Position numbers and translations under genes: made by a program | Shown here: in pieces, positions 10,016 through 20,225 of the stretch | Layout: each line of letters begins with the position of its first letter | Numbering within the stretch: the stretch's first letter is position 1 | Notes under the pieces: model-generated | What the model was told of the DNA's origin: nothing | Database searches by the model: none | Seen by the model: only the letters and a program-made list of their open reading frames with translations | Source of the DNA: Zygnema cylindricum | Lineage: Eukaryota; Streptophyta; Zygnematophyceae; Zygnematales; Zygnemataceae | Reading direction: 5' to 3' | Length of the DNA: 60,545 nt | Assembly (NCBI GenBank): GCA_037447655.1 | Contig: JBBHKE010001324.1 | Span: forward strand, 1-60,545

Positions 10016-10552
10016 TCAAAAGTAGGCGTTTTTATGGTAGGCCTTTGGTAGGCGCACAAATCTTGGCACAAAACTCGCGCAGATGAGGCATACTTTATGT
10101 GTATGTGTTGTGCACACGCGTGTACGAACGTGTGAATCTGACGTAAGATCATAGTACAGCGCACGCCGCCGGACGAAATTTTTTAGCAAACTAAAACGCG
10201 CGGACGTTCAAAATTGCAGACGCTAATATGACAGATATTCCTATGGTAAGTTGTGTTATGGGCTTTTCATGTGATCTTCTTAGATTGCATCTTTGATCAG
10301 CGACCGTCCGATCGTTCAAATCTGACGGTTTAAATAAAAAACACCCCTAAACTCACAGAAAAATATTTTTTTGTTCGAATGCTTTTCAAAATTTAGACAT
10401 GACATTTAATTCTCTATCAATCGATTTGCAACTCAACCCTGTTACTATTTTATTTCATTTTGCAGCCAATATAATATGGGTCTTAAGGTCATATTGTAAG
10501 TTTTACGTACAATAGACATATTGTATGGGCGTACTTTCACCTACTTTTGAAC
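10016..10552. other. Spacer between minisatellite blocks, no gene seen
   Basis: Mixed-composition DNA with no long frame in either direction and no retroelement motif. Both edges share AGTTCAAAAGTAGG / CCTACTTTTGAACTAT in inverted orientation (near 10011 and 10540), so this 530-bp unit may itself be bounded by a short inverted repeat. Confidence 0.45.
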
Positions 10553-10690
10553 TATGATACAACTACACGATAAAAAAAGCTATACAACTACGCGACAAAA
10601 AAACTATAACTATACAACTACACTACAAAAAAGCTATAACTATACAACTACACAACAAAAAGGCTATACAACTACACAACAAAAAAACTT
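10553..10690. repeat. Third block of the 24-bp minisatellite
   Basis: Five to six copies of the ACAACTACACGACAAAAAAACTAT type, spacing slightly irregular (some units carry an extra CTATAA). Confidence 0.75.
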
Positions 10691-12335
10691 AACCATCTAG
10701 ATGTCAGAATGAAAAATCGGAAATGGGTGTAGAGAAAAAGAGAGCTTTGCCTACTCTACTTTTTTTAACAATAAATCGCAAGAAGATCTTAACAACATCA
10801 ACGAACACGATTTCAGTAAAACGAGCGACAATAAAAGTGAAAAAACAAAGCAAGCACAATGATGCTTCCTTACCTCTGTAAAGCCGCCACGTGTAGTGCC
10901 TTTGCCTTTCCTAGCTTGGCACAAGCACTACAGTAGTTGAAGGTGACGTCACACACGTCGAATTCCTTCCTTCCTACCTGGTTTCCTTCTCTCCAGGTGT
11001 CATCCGCCATCTCTTTGGAATCTTCTTCACTGTAGGGCTTTGTGCACCCTTTGTCTTTTCTCACATCGCTCCCAAAAATTCTCACAAAAATAACTGCCAT
11101 TGCCATTGCCATCTTTGCCATCTTTATCTTCAGAAGCTTCTTCCCAAGAAGAAGCTGTACTCAAGCGTCCTTCTCCACAGAGGCAAACTGAATAGAGCCG
11201 CCATAGAACGAGATTGAGGCACAAAAAAAACATTTATAATAAAAAATGAAAACTTGTAATAGGATCAAGAACGACACAAGAAGGTCAAAAAAACACACAC
11301 GTGCGGAAGCATGCAGGAAAAATAAGGATCAATATTGGCCGATATCGGCCAGTATCGGCATGTTTGACGATTTTTCCTGTACAGAGAGCGCTTCTCCTCT
11401 TCTCTTCTTCTTCTGTTTCTCTTCTTCTCAAACACAAGAAACCCTAAAAAGTAAAAAACGAACCATTCTCGAACACAAGAAGAAACCCTAAAAAGTAAAA
11501 ACGAACCAAACTTGACGAAAAGCAGCTTGACTCAAATGAGACTTAACAAGCGCAGCGAGCAAATACGACAAAAAAAAAGTACAAATAAAAGTACTACACC
11601 AAAGTACGACAAGTACAGCCTGTACACAAAAGGGATTGGGCAAGTGTAACCGTACCTCTCAAAATTTACAAAGAACAAAATGTCCACCTATTGTAGGAGA
11701 TTGTAGATTATACGGGCGTGCGGTCACAACTGTCACGTCCCCTTTGAATACAGGTGGTTCTTGTCCGTTGTAAGGCTTTGTTCCTATTGGCCGTACGTCT
11801 ACAATTGGTCACACTTGTCGCGACACTTTTTTTGTTTTTTAAGACCAAATAGGACTGTTTACATGTGACCGTATGTAATGAGAATTTACAACAGGACAAA
11901 TAATGAATCCCGTTTTACGTTCTGCAATCACACGTTCCGAGACCACTTTGAATAAATGTTGGGCATTCTCAGCCATTCAGGCTTTAGGGTGCGTCTCCAT
12001 GTACTTCAAACTTAGCGAATTTACTTTGTTTTTTAGCGCAGATCCGGCGGACTTGGATTTCAGGTGTCCCATGTGTAATAACGAAATTGTTACTTATAGG
12101 TGTGACGGTTATATAAGGGTAGAATTCCACTAGACGGTCCCAGTAAATGTGTGGAAACCTCTACTGGGAGCGTTTACTGGAAGACTATTCCATTTTGTCG
12201 AGCCAGTAACAAGCATTCCTCAATTATGATAAGCGCCACATAGGTTAGAGTCTAGATTGAGAAAATCTTAAAAAAATATACAAAAGGAGAATTAGAAAAA
12301 AAATATCTGTAAGATCGAAGGTAGGTAATGATTCT
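10691..12335. other. Unassigned region, no recognised gene
   Basis: Overlapping short minus-strand frames at 10870-11233 hold acidic and Cys-containing peptides (one has C-x6-C-x2-C followed by a distal His) that I cannot assign to a family. A plus-strand 76-codon frame at 11903-12133 has a CPMC pair but no clear domain. A perfect palindrome TGGCCGATATCGGCCA lies at 11336-11351, and a 40-bp near-duplication with AAACCCTAAAAAGTAAAAA occurs twice around 11440-11500. It could be a worn non-autonomous element or intergenic DNA. Confidence 0.35.
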
Positions 12336-12823
12336 GTAACAGGGTTACAGGGTTGAGTACTTAGTGGCTAGAAACCATACTCCTATAGTTGCGGTTACAG
12401 AGCAGCGAAGCTGCGATCTCAGACCAGCGAAACAGAGCAGCGTAGCAATGTAGTAGAGTAGCGTAGTCATACAGTAGCGCAGTATAGCAACGCAGCGTAG
12501 CAGGATAGCAACGCCACAGATTGTAGATTTAACTGCATAATTCTAGAATGATATTTTGGGATAGATCTCGGTTGACCGGGAAGGTCCACGTGTTCATTTG
12601 TACAGTACTAGGTTGACTAGCTGCTAGATAGTTTAAATGGTTAAGAAGATTGAATCAACGGCAATCTCTTTGAGTAGACCTTTGCACTGAACGCCCAACT
12701 TTGTAATCTCCTCTCGGTTGATAAAGTGCAACTTTTATCTATGGTTACCGTGTGCCTTGTTGTTGCTACGGGGATCCTTGGAGATTCTCGTTGTGCATTG
12801 TGGTGTATTTTGTCCCTTTTACA
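12336..12823 (+). repeat. Probable 5' LTR of the second gypsy element
   Basis: It begins TGTAACAGGG and ends TTTTACA, directly before a primer-site-like sequence and a plus-strand gag. Internal GCAGCGTAGCA-type repeats occupy 12405-12520. No second copy lies in the window, so LTR identity rests on position and TG...CA ends only. Confidence 0.45.
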
Positions 12824-12824
12824 C

Positions 12825-12836
12825 TAGTATTGGAGC
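12825..12836 (+). other. Primer-binding-site-like sequence of gypsy 2
   Basis: TAGTATTGGAGC matches 9 of 12 positions of the common plant gypsy site TGGTATCAGAGC (3' end of initiator tRNA-Met). It differs in principle from the half-tRNA sites of the copia elements here. Confidence 0.5.
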
Positions 12837-12857
12837 TTTTCCCCGTGACTCGATAGC

Positions 12858-13799
12858 ATGGACGAACACGGCGTATCCACCACGGAGATGTTAGCGCAAG
12901 TTCTCCGAGAGTGAGAAAACGTTAGATTACAGAATGCGCAACTGAGCAACACCGTCGCAACCTTGGAATCTCGTCTTGGTGAACGACGGCATGGAGGTAC
13001 GGAGAGAGACTTAAGGAGACCGAAGTTAAGACTTCTCGACGAGTTTGATCCGGTCAAGCACAAGAACCTTGACGCGTGGCTGTTCTCTATTGCAAATTAT
13101 CTCGGGAATTTTCGTAGCCTATCAATTCATGAGAAGATTCACTACGCGAGTGGTCTTGTTAAAGGGGCAGCGGGAGCGTGGTGGAGGACAATGGTAGAGA
13201 ATGATGAGATACCGACTGTTTGAGCAATGTTCATTCAACTTCTCCGTGACTCTTGGCAACCCGTCAATACGGTTAAGGCTGCAAGAAATAAGATCGTAGT
13301 TTTGAAGCAACGAACCTCATTGTTTGAGTATACGCAACGGTTCTTGGAGTTTAAGGTTCAAATACCCACAATGACGGAGGATGAAGCCGTGGATCGCTAC
13401 GTGAAGGGGCTAAAGGCATCCATACGAAGGGATGTGGAGCAATGGCTTGCCCGGGAAAGTACGACTCCTAGTCTCTCGGCAACCATTCAGTTTGAGGAAC
13501 GCACCGATTCCATAGACTTCACCTTTCGTAGACCCTACCATTAGGGGTCGAGCTGCGGCGGAGGAGATCGACGAGACGATGGTCCAACCCTCATGTAGCT
13601 TAGAGCAATTGGTGAGGATAAAGAAGTGGTCAACGTTCTGTGGAAAAAGAAGAAGACTACCAAGACCAAGACCAACGACTTGTCCCCCAACGAGCTCCAA
13701 CGGAGGAAGGAAAACGGTTTATGCTTCCAATGCGGTTCCCCGGACCATATGGCCCGAGAATGCCCAAAAGGAGAGGTTTTAAGAAAAGCAAGCTCAACA
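12858..13799 (+). pseudogene. Gypsy 2 Gag with zinc knuckle, several stops
   Basis: ATG at 12858, 35 bp after the putative LTR end. The capsid-like part (retrotransposon Gag family) has AWLFSIANYLGN, an invariant-looking GAAGAWWRTM, and a later RFLEFKVQIPTMTEDEAVDRYVKGL segment. The knuckle C-FQ-C-GSPD-H-MARE-C starts at 13722 in the same register. In-frame stops at 12912-12914, 13221-13223, 13542-13544 and near 13596 inactivate it. A short N-terminal coiled coil (QNAQLSNTVATLESRL) is plausible. Confidence 0.85.
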
Positions 13800-13853
13800 T
13801 TATGAGGTTAGCTGGTGAAGGAGGAGATCCTTTAATTTTCAAAGGTTGAATCG

Positions 13854-14054
13854 GAGTGAGCGTAACTAGCTTCATGGTGGACTCCGGTGCATCGGGGAAC
13901 TTCATCAATGAGGTGACGGTGAAAAAGTTGAAACTTCCTCTCGTGGTGCTAAAGGAGCGTCAGTTAGTACAAATGGCGGACGGAAGTTCCAAATCCATTA
14001 CTCATCATACTCGGAGCCTGTTGCAGCTAAAGGAGACAAGCAGATCATTGAGTA
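13854..14054 (+). pseudogene. Gypsy 2 retropepsin, truncated
   Basis: The frame differs from gag. The active site is D-S-G-A-S-G-N-F with the usual MVDSGASGNFI context (about 13874-13905), followed by LPLVVLKERQLVQMADGS, typical of gypsy proteases. The gene stops where a 5'-truncated LTR begins near 14055. RT, RNase H and integrase are absent. Confidence 0.8.
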
Positions 14055-14882
14055 CAATTTTTTCTGCAAAATATACACTGCCCCTTGTGGGACTTGATAT
14101 AGTGACCTCCGGATGACTGCTGCACGGACTAGCCGTTTGCCTTATCCAGTAGGTCTTAAAAAAAATGATACATGTACATGGCGCGATATTCGTTTAAAGC
14201 CATACAGCGCCGGACATTCCATTTAACTAATTACGGGACGATTTATGCATGGAAACATATCGGTCCGCATGAAATCAGGATCGCACAAAATACACGAATC
14301 GACATTTAATTTCGACGGACGAAATCAAATGTCCGGATTTGATCGAACGGCTCACAGTGGAGTCAAAATGCCGGAGTAAGCATTTGGCAGTTTGCGGACC
14401 AGATGTCGGGGGACGACACGTGGCAACATATGGTTCAATAGCGGATACCACAGGAGGAGCAACTACGGCTCTAGAACTGACACGCGTCAGCGGAACGCCC
14501 ATGTCGTACTATGGCCGTACAAGAGGTACAACGGTACTTATACCTTCTTGTACTTTACAGTCTTATGATTGGTCGAAGTACCTTAGTAGTAGGCTTAGAG
14601 AGGTAGCTTAGGATTTAGAATATTTTTGGTTTTCCAGCCTCTCTCCTAGAGTGCACTTGTATTTATGAACAACTTTGCTCAGCCATAACTTAATACTCAG
14701 GGGTGCAATTTCAGTGATTCTTTTTGCAGCGGACTCAAGGGAGTCCATGCTACACAAGAGTGTAGTGAATTAGAGTTTTTGCGTCCCAGGGTGGAAATTA
14801 TTGATTTTCAAAGCCAAAAGTGCATATACTATCCTAGAGGCTTCACATAAGCTGGATATTCTGTGGAGGTCACAGAATTACA
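14055..14882 (+). repeat. 5'-truncated family-A LTR in plus orientation
   Basis: It matches the reverse complement of other family-A LTRs and ends GGTCACAGAATTACA. It includes the GTAC hairpin (14517-14553) and, near its left end, a degenerate antisense tRNA-like block (about 14088-14150). It abuts an oppositely oriented LTR at 14883, a head-to-head LTR junction with no spacer. Confidence 0.75.
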
Positions 14883-15723
14883 ACTCTCACACAGAGAGGG
14901 TCTTATCTTCCAAATTTTTCATAAGTCCTATCTCACTCTAAAACTTTATCTACTGAAGTACGGCACCAATCATATTACTGTGTCGTACAGAACGGTACAG
15001 CTGTCGGTGTACTTTCTGTACGAACATTGTAAGAAATCGCCAAAAAGTCGACACATGTCATTTCCGGATATGTTCCAGTAATTCTCGGAGATGCTGCAAT
15101 CCAATGTCATTGTGCCACGTGTCATCCGATGCGGCGATGACCACAAACCGTTGAAATCCTCTTCCGCAATCTTGACATTGTTTTTGGCCGTCTGATCGAA
15201 ACTTGATTTCAATCGTTGCCTTCATAAATACTTGTGCGGTATTTGTTTCGCTATGAAAAAAAAAGCGCGGTATTTGTTTCGCTATGAAAAAAAAAGCGCG
15301 GTATCTGTTTCTTATCTATACCGTACTCCGTACTTTACGTAACTAGATCTAGGCATCCCGGATATATTTACCGTTAAATGAATTATTATACGTATAATTT
15401 TTTATGTAGTTATCAAACCCTATATTATTTTACATTAACGTTAGACTTAATGGATAAAGCTACAGGCTAACGAGTACTTGGACGGACGGTAGGTACTTGG
15501 ATCAAATCTTGGGTTAATCAAGTTTCTTTTTAGTAAATCAAGCAATCTACTACCCGTCTTCCTTTGGATAGCATAGGGAGCCATGACTCTAGCTTCCTCT
15601 CTAACTTTCAGTGTCTGCGACAAGTGTGGGAGTTGAAGAGAGAGTTAGAGGCAGACAGCCTCGGCTTCTTTTCTGCATTTCATTTTAGACCTAAAAATAT
15701 TAAAAGAACCATCAATTTCTACA
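14883..15723 (-). repeat. Partial 3' LTR of copia E (family A)
   Basis: It lacks its left 150 bp or so and ends TTTCTACA before CTCCCCTTAG (coding-strand polypurine tract). Hairpin at 14984-15021, tRNA-like block at 15444-15513. A 38-bp direct repeat (CGCGGTATTTGTTTCGCTAT plus an A-run) occurs twice at about 15233-15305. Confidence 0.8.
15444..15513 (+). other. tRNA-like block in LTR E
   Basis: A-box-like CTTAATGGATAAAGC and B-box-like GGATCAAATCT (15499-15509), antisense to the element. Confidence 0.5.
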
Positions 15724-16715
15724 CTCCCCTTAGTTTCTAGTCACTCTTTAATTTAAGACCACACTTCTCCTTGCAAAAAATTTGCTTAAGGGAAGGCACA
15801 GGTTTGGTCATCATATCTGCTACCATCTCGCTATCTGGTCTGTACTCTAAACTGATTTTTTGTTTTCTACCTTCTCTCTAAAAAAGTTGAATCTAATGTC
15901 CATGTGTTTGGCTTTAAAGTGATGCTTAGGATTGGCAGCAATAGCAATTGCTGCCTGATTATCACAAAAAAAAAATTGCACTCCACTCTTAAGGTGACCA
16001 AGCTCACCAAGCAAAGACTTGACCCACATCAATTCTTTTACAGCAGAGCAAGAGGGCATATACTCAGCCTCTATGGTGGACTGAGCAATAACCTTTTGTT
16101 GTTTGCTACTCTAACAACAAGCCCCATCACCCACATATAATACATATCCAAAAGTGCATCTCCACATCGAATCATCACCATATCTATCATCACTCCAAGT
16201 AGTGATGTCAGTATTCTCCCCACCCAAATGCAACCATAAATCCTTAGTTCCTATCAAAAATCTAAGGACTCTTTTAGCTACCTCCCAATCTCTTTTAGCG
16301 TGAGCATTCTAACTTCTACTAAGTACTCCTACAGGTGCAGCTTATCCGGCCGGGTACAATTCATAAAATATATTAAAATTCCCACTACTTGCTTGTAAAA
16401 ATAGTCTACATAACTTTAAGATCTTCAGGACCTAATTCCTCGTCTAATATTATGACTCCTACTTCCTCACTCACGTCACGTCCTTTCTTTAACTCCATTG
16501 GAGTTGTACAACTATTAGCTTTATCCATCTAAAACTTTATCAACATGTTCCCTATTGCTTCTTTCTGAGTCAGTCTTATAATCTTTTTCTCTCGGTTTAT
16601 TTCTACTTGAATTCCCAAAACATATCTTGCCTCTCCCATATCTTTCATGTAAAATCTCCCATTAAGATCGGTTTTCAATTAATTAATTTTGTCCATTGAT
16701 TTACTTAGAACAATC
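15724..16715 (-). pseudogene. Copia E RNase H and RT C-terminal part
   Basis: RNase H motifs are legible: KELMWVKSLLGELG, FCDNQAAIAIAANP and HFKAKHMDI (15847-16059). The next 600 bp contain scattered remnants (matches to the WSDASYG and RPD regions) with many stops and indels. The sequence is interrupted at 16716 by A2, just before the YVDD-encoding segment that reappears at 22931. Non-functional. Confidence 0.8.
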
Positions 16716-17605
16716 TGAAATTCTGTGGTCTCCATTGACCCACAGAATGAGCAGCCTATGTAAAGCCTCTAGGATAATATTTGCCCCTTCTACTTTCCCG
16801 CTGAATAAGCGCCGCCCAGGCACATAAATATTCTGACCACTCTCACCCTTGTGAGGACAAGACTCCCCTGAGTCAAACGCAAAAAGAATCACTGAATTTG
16901 CTCACCCGAGTAGTAAGTTATGGCTGGTCAAAGATGACCTTTATAGTTACAAGCTCTCTTAGAGAGAGAGGTACCTAAATATTACTAAGTCTCGGTCTGC
17001 CTACTCACGACTACCTACTATTAAACCCTAGTCCAATAGGAACACTATAAAGTACAAGAAGGTACAATGGGCGATGTACTTATTGTACAACTATTGTACG
17101 ACAAGGTCTACAAGGTGACACTTGTCATATCGGAAGCCATGGTTCCTCCTCCCATCTTCTCCGGTATCAAATAATGTGGCGCCACGTGGCACCGCGTGAC
17201 GCTATATCCGTATGCCGCCAAAAAGCTCACTTCGCGTGGCGGCTATAATGCCGGCCGTCCGATCAAAACATATTTTACACGGTTCAGATTCGCGTACATG
17301 CAGAAATTGCTCCTTTTGGTTAGTATGCTGTTAATTAGCTGTTTCGTTAATGTTTATATATTTATGAAACCCGTCACGTGTATCGTTTCGTAACGCCTTA
17401 ATGGTTAAGGCGTTAGGCTATAAAGAATCTAGAGGTCACAGGTTCAAACCTAGACCTAGGCATCATTTTAGCCAAAATACCCTTAACTGCAAAAACTGCC
17501 ACTTTCTAAATATGGCGGCAGCCATGGCGCGCCTTTGATCCTTACTCTCTTTCTTTAAAACAAAACTAAATAGGGAAGTGAACTATTAATTACCTCTTTT
17601 CAACA
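16716..17605 (-). repeat. 3' LTR of A2 (family A, 890 bp)
   Basis: TGAAATTCTGTGG at the left end, TTTTCAACA at the right. Hairpin 17052-17088, tRNA-like block 17394-17455, polypurine tract adjoining at 17606. Confidence 0.95.
17394..17455 (+). other. tRNA-like block in A2 3' LTR (best A/B boxes)
   Basis: A-box-like CCTTAATGGTTAAGGCG (from 17397) and B-box-like GGTTCAAACCT (17441-17451) fit RNA polymerase III tRNA promoters in sequence and spacing. A T-arm-like stem surrounds the B box; the acceptor stem is not clear. Antisense to the retrotransposon. Confidence 0.65.
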
Positions 17606-17618
17606 CTCCCCTTAATTC

Positions 17619-18983
17619 CTAGTCACTTTTCAATTTTAATCCACAGTTTTCTCTGCAATAAATCAACTTAGGGGAAGGCACTGCTTTTGTCATCATGTCT
17701 GCAATCATTTCTCTATCAGTTTTATGAACCAGTTTAATAATTTTATTTTCTACCTTCTCTCTGACAAAGCTTAGTCTAATATCCATATGCTTAGCTTTGA
17801 AGTGATGTTTCGGATTAGCTGCAATCGAGATAGCAACTTGATTATCACAAAAAACATTTTGAGTTCCAGACTTCATGAACCCAAGTTCTTCAAGAAGAGA
17901 TTTAACCCACATTAATTCTTTGGTGGCAGCACAAGAAGCCATGTATTCAGCCTCCATAGTGGGCTGAGCAACTACTTTTTGTTGCTTGCTACTCCAACAA
18001 CATGCACCGGATCCAATTTGCAACACATATCCAGTCGTACACCTCCTTAAAGGCACATCTCCATAACTGGCATCACTCCAAGTGGTGATATCAGTGTGAT
18101 CCCCTCCCAAATGCAACCATAACTCCCTTGTCCCCACCAGATACCTCATCACCCTTTTGGCAGCCTCCCAATCTCTCTTTCTTGGTTCATTTAGATTTCT
18201 ACTAAGGACACCTACAGCTGCAGCTATATCCGGACGGGTACAGTTCATAAAATAAATTAAACTGCCTACAATCTGCCGATAAGGGATATTTTCCATAAAT
18301 TTTCTTTCTATCTCGTCCATCTCATCATTAATGATAAATATTCCTCCCTCTTCACTCCCCTCACTCACTTTCTTCAAATCCATGGGAGTAGTACATCCGT
18401 TTGCTTTCTCCATTTGAAATTTTTCTAGCATATTACCGATTGCTTCTTTTTGAGTGAGTCTTATAATTCTATTCCCTCTATCTCTCTCCATCTGAATTCC
18501 CAAAATGTACTTTGCTTCTTCAAGATCTTTCATATCAAAACTGCTTCTAATATCCCGTTTTAGTTTGTTAATTTTATCTAGGGACTTGCTTAAGACCAAC
18601 AAATCATCAACATAAATAGCAATAAATATCACTCTATTCTCATCCTCAAATAGATATATAGAGTGATCTGAACTAATTCTGATATACCCCAAACCGGTCA
18701 GAAATTCGTCGAGCTTTATATTCCACTGTCGTGGGGCTTGCTTAAGCCCATAGAGTGATTTTATCAGTTTGCAAACTTTGTTTTCTTCCCCACTTTCCAC
18801 GAATCCTTCCGGTTGCCTCATGTAAATTTCTTCTTCCAACTCTCCGTGCAAAAAGGCAGTTTTAACATCCATTTGGTGGATTTCCATATCCTTCGCTGCG
18901 GCTATACTTAAAAGGATTCTAACAGAAGGAAATCTGACTACAGGTGCAAAGGTTTCTTCGTAGTCTATCCCCTCTTTTTGTGT
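17619..18983 (-). pseudogene. Copia A2 RT and RNase H segment
   Basis: Reverse transcriptase and RNase H of the A2 polyprotein, open from after the TAA at 18984-18986 to the pol stop at 17619-17621. Seen: [47 protein letters not shown], catalytic YVDD (18603-18614), RPDIAAAVGVLSR, WSDASYGD, then RNase H with TMEAEYMASC, FCDNQVA and HHFKAKHMDI. All expected catalytic motifs are intact. It is a pseudogene only because upstream stops separate it from Gag; readthrough would restore access. Confidence 0.93.
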
Positions 18984-18986
18984 TTA

Positions 18987-20225
18987 ACCTTTTGCAACTA
19001 ACCTAGCTTTGTACCTCTCAATGGTATTATCCGGGTTTAATTTTAGTTTAAACAACCACTTACATCCGATCGGTTTTCGGTCCGGTGGACAATCTACCAA
19101 CTCCCATGTATTGTCTTCCATGATAGAGGCCATTTCTTCATTTATAGCTGTGATCCACCGGCTACTTTCTGGAGTGTTTATGGCCTCTAAGTATGTTTGA
19201 GGTTCATCTGGGTGAGACATCTTTGTGAGTTGGTTATTTACTTGTCTTTCTTGAAGTCGTTTACTACTTCTTCTTCCCCCTTCAAAATCGGACGCCGGTA
19301 TGGAAGGCATCCTTGGGTTTCGTTTTGGGAGATTTTCAGCTTCCCTATCTTCCAATTCCGGTGTCTCATCAAGTTCCTCATCGGTTTCCACTTTGTATTG
19401 TGGCGTTGCCTCGGATGTTGTCCTTTCCTCCTTCTCCTTTGGTAAATCTGCAGATTTTTCTTTTTCTCCTTCTTCCTTCTCTTCATTTTCAAAGTCAAAG
19501 TCAGAAAACTGATCCGTTTCAAATCTGATTTTGACTTCCTTATTATATTTGAATGGATCAATGGACTTCTCTTCATTCATCACCACTATGTGTTTTACCA
19601 AAATTATATCTCTCTTTTTCAAGTCATACACTCGGTATCCTTTTGTGCTCTCATCATATCATACAAGATATCCTGGTTTCCCTCTTCCCTCTAACTTCCA
19701 TTTAGTCTTATCGGAATCCAAACTTTAGACTTGACTTCCAAACACTCTCAAACTAGACAAATCAGGCTTTCTTCCTGTCCACCTCTCATACGGAGTTTCC
19801 TCCTTATTTGTTGAAGTTAGGACTCTATTTTTGATGAAATTAGCATAGTTCATAGACTCAGCCCAAAACTGCAGCCCTATCCTCTTATCACTTAACATAC
19901 TTCTAGACATATCTCCTAAAGTTCTATTCACTCTTTCTGCTACTCCATTTTGTTCCGGATTATAGGGAATAGTTTTCTCATGATGAATTCCTTCTTCTTT
20001 AAGATATTCTTCAAAATCCCTTGAGGTGTATTCTTTCCCATTATCACTTCTTATCTCTTTTATTGAGGTTTCATGTAGCTTTTCACTCCATACTTTATAC
20101 TCTTTGAAACATCTTAATACCTCTGACTTATGTCTGAGAAAGTATACCTTCGTGTATCTAGACCAATCATCTGTGATAGTTAACATCCATCTCTTCCCCC
20201 CATGTGAAGCATACCTAGAAGGTCC
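18987..20225 (-). pseudogene. Copia A2 integrase and linker, three internal or terminal stops
   Basis: Integrase continues in the gag register: TITDDWSRYTKVYF, SDNGKEYTS (second catalytic Asp) and PEQNGVAERVNRTL (catalytic Glu), then the copia linker with KHIVVMNEEKSIDPF, an acidic Glu-rich stretch and GCKWLFKLKLNP at the RT start. Stops: TGA 20226-20228 replaces the Trp of HTDVWGP, TAA 19725-19727, TGA 19659-19661, and TAA 18984-18986. No frame change. The integrase supplies the 5-bp target cuts seen in the window. Confidence 0.92.

Noticed and set aside
9148-10690. A CRISPR array, because short repeats recur
   Set aside because: Units are contiguous without unique spacers, and the DNA is clearly eukaryotic.
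10870-11233. Minus-strand frames with several Cys and a distal His as a BED-type zinc finger
   Set aside because: Cys-His spacing does not fit, two frames would have to be joined, and no transposase follows.
17394-17455. A functional nuclear tRNA gene in the LTR
   Set aside because: The boxes are good, but I cannot fold a seven-pair acceptor stem, and the copies diverge outside the boxes.
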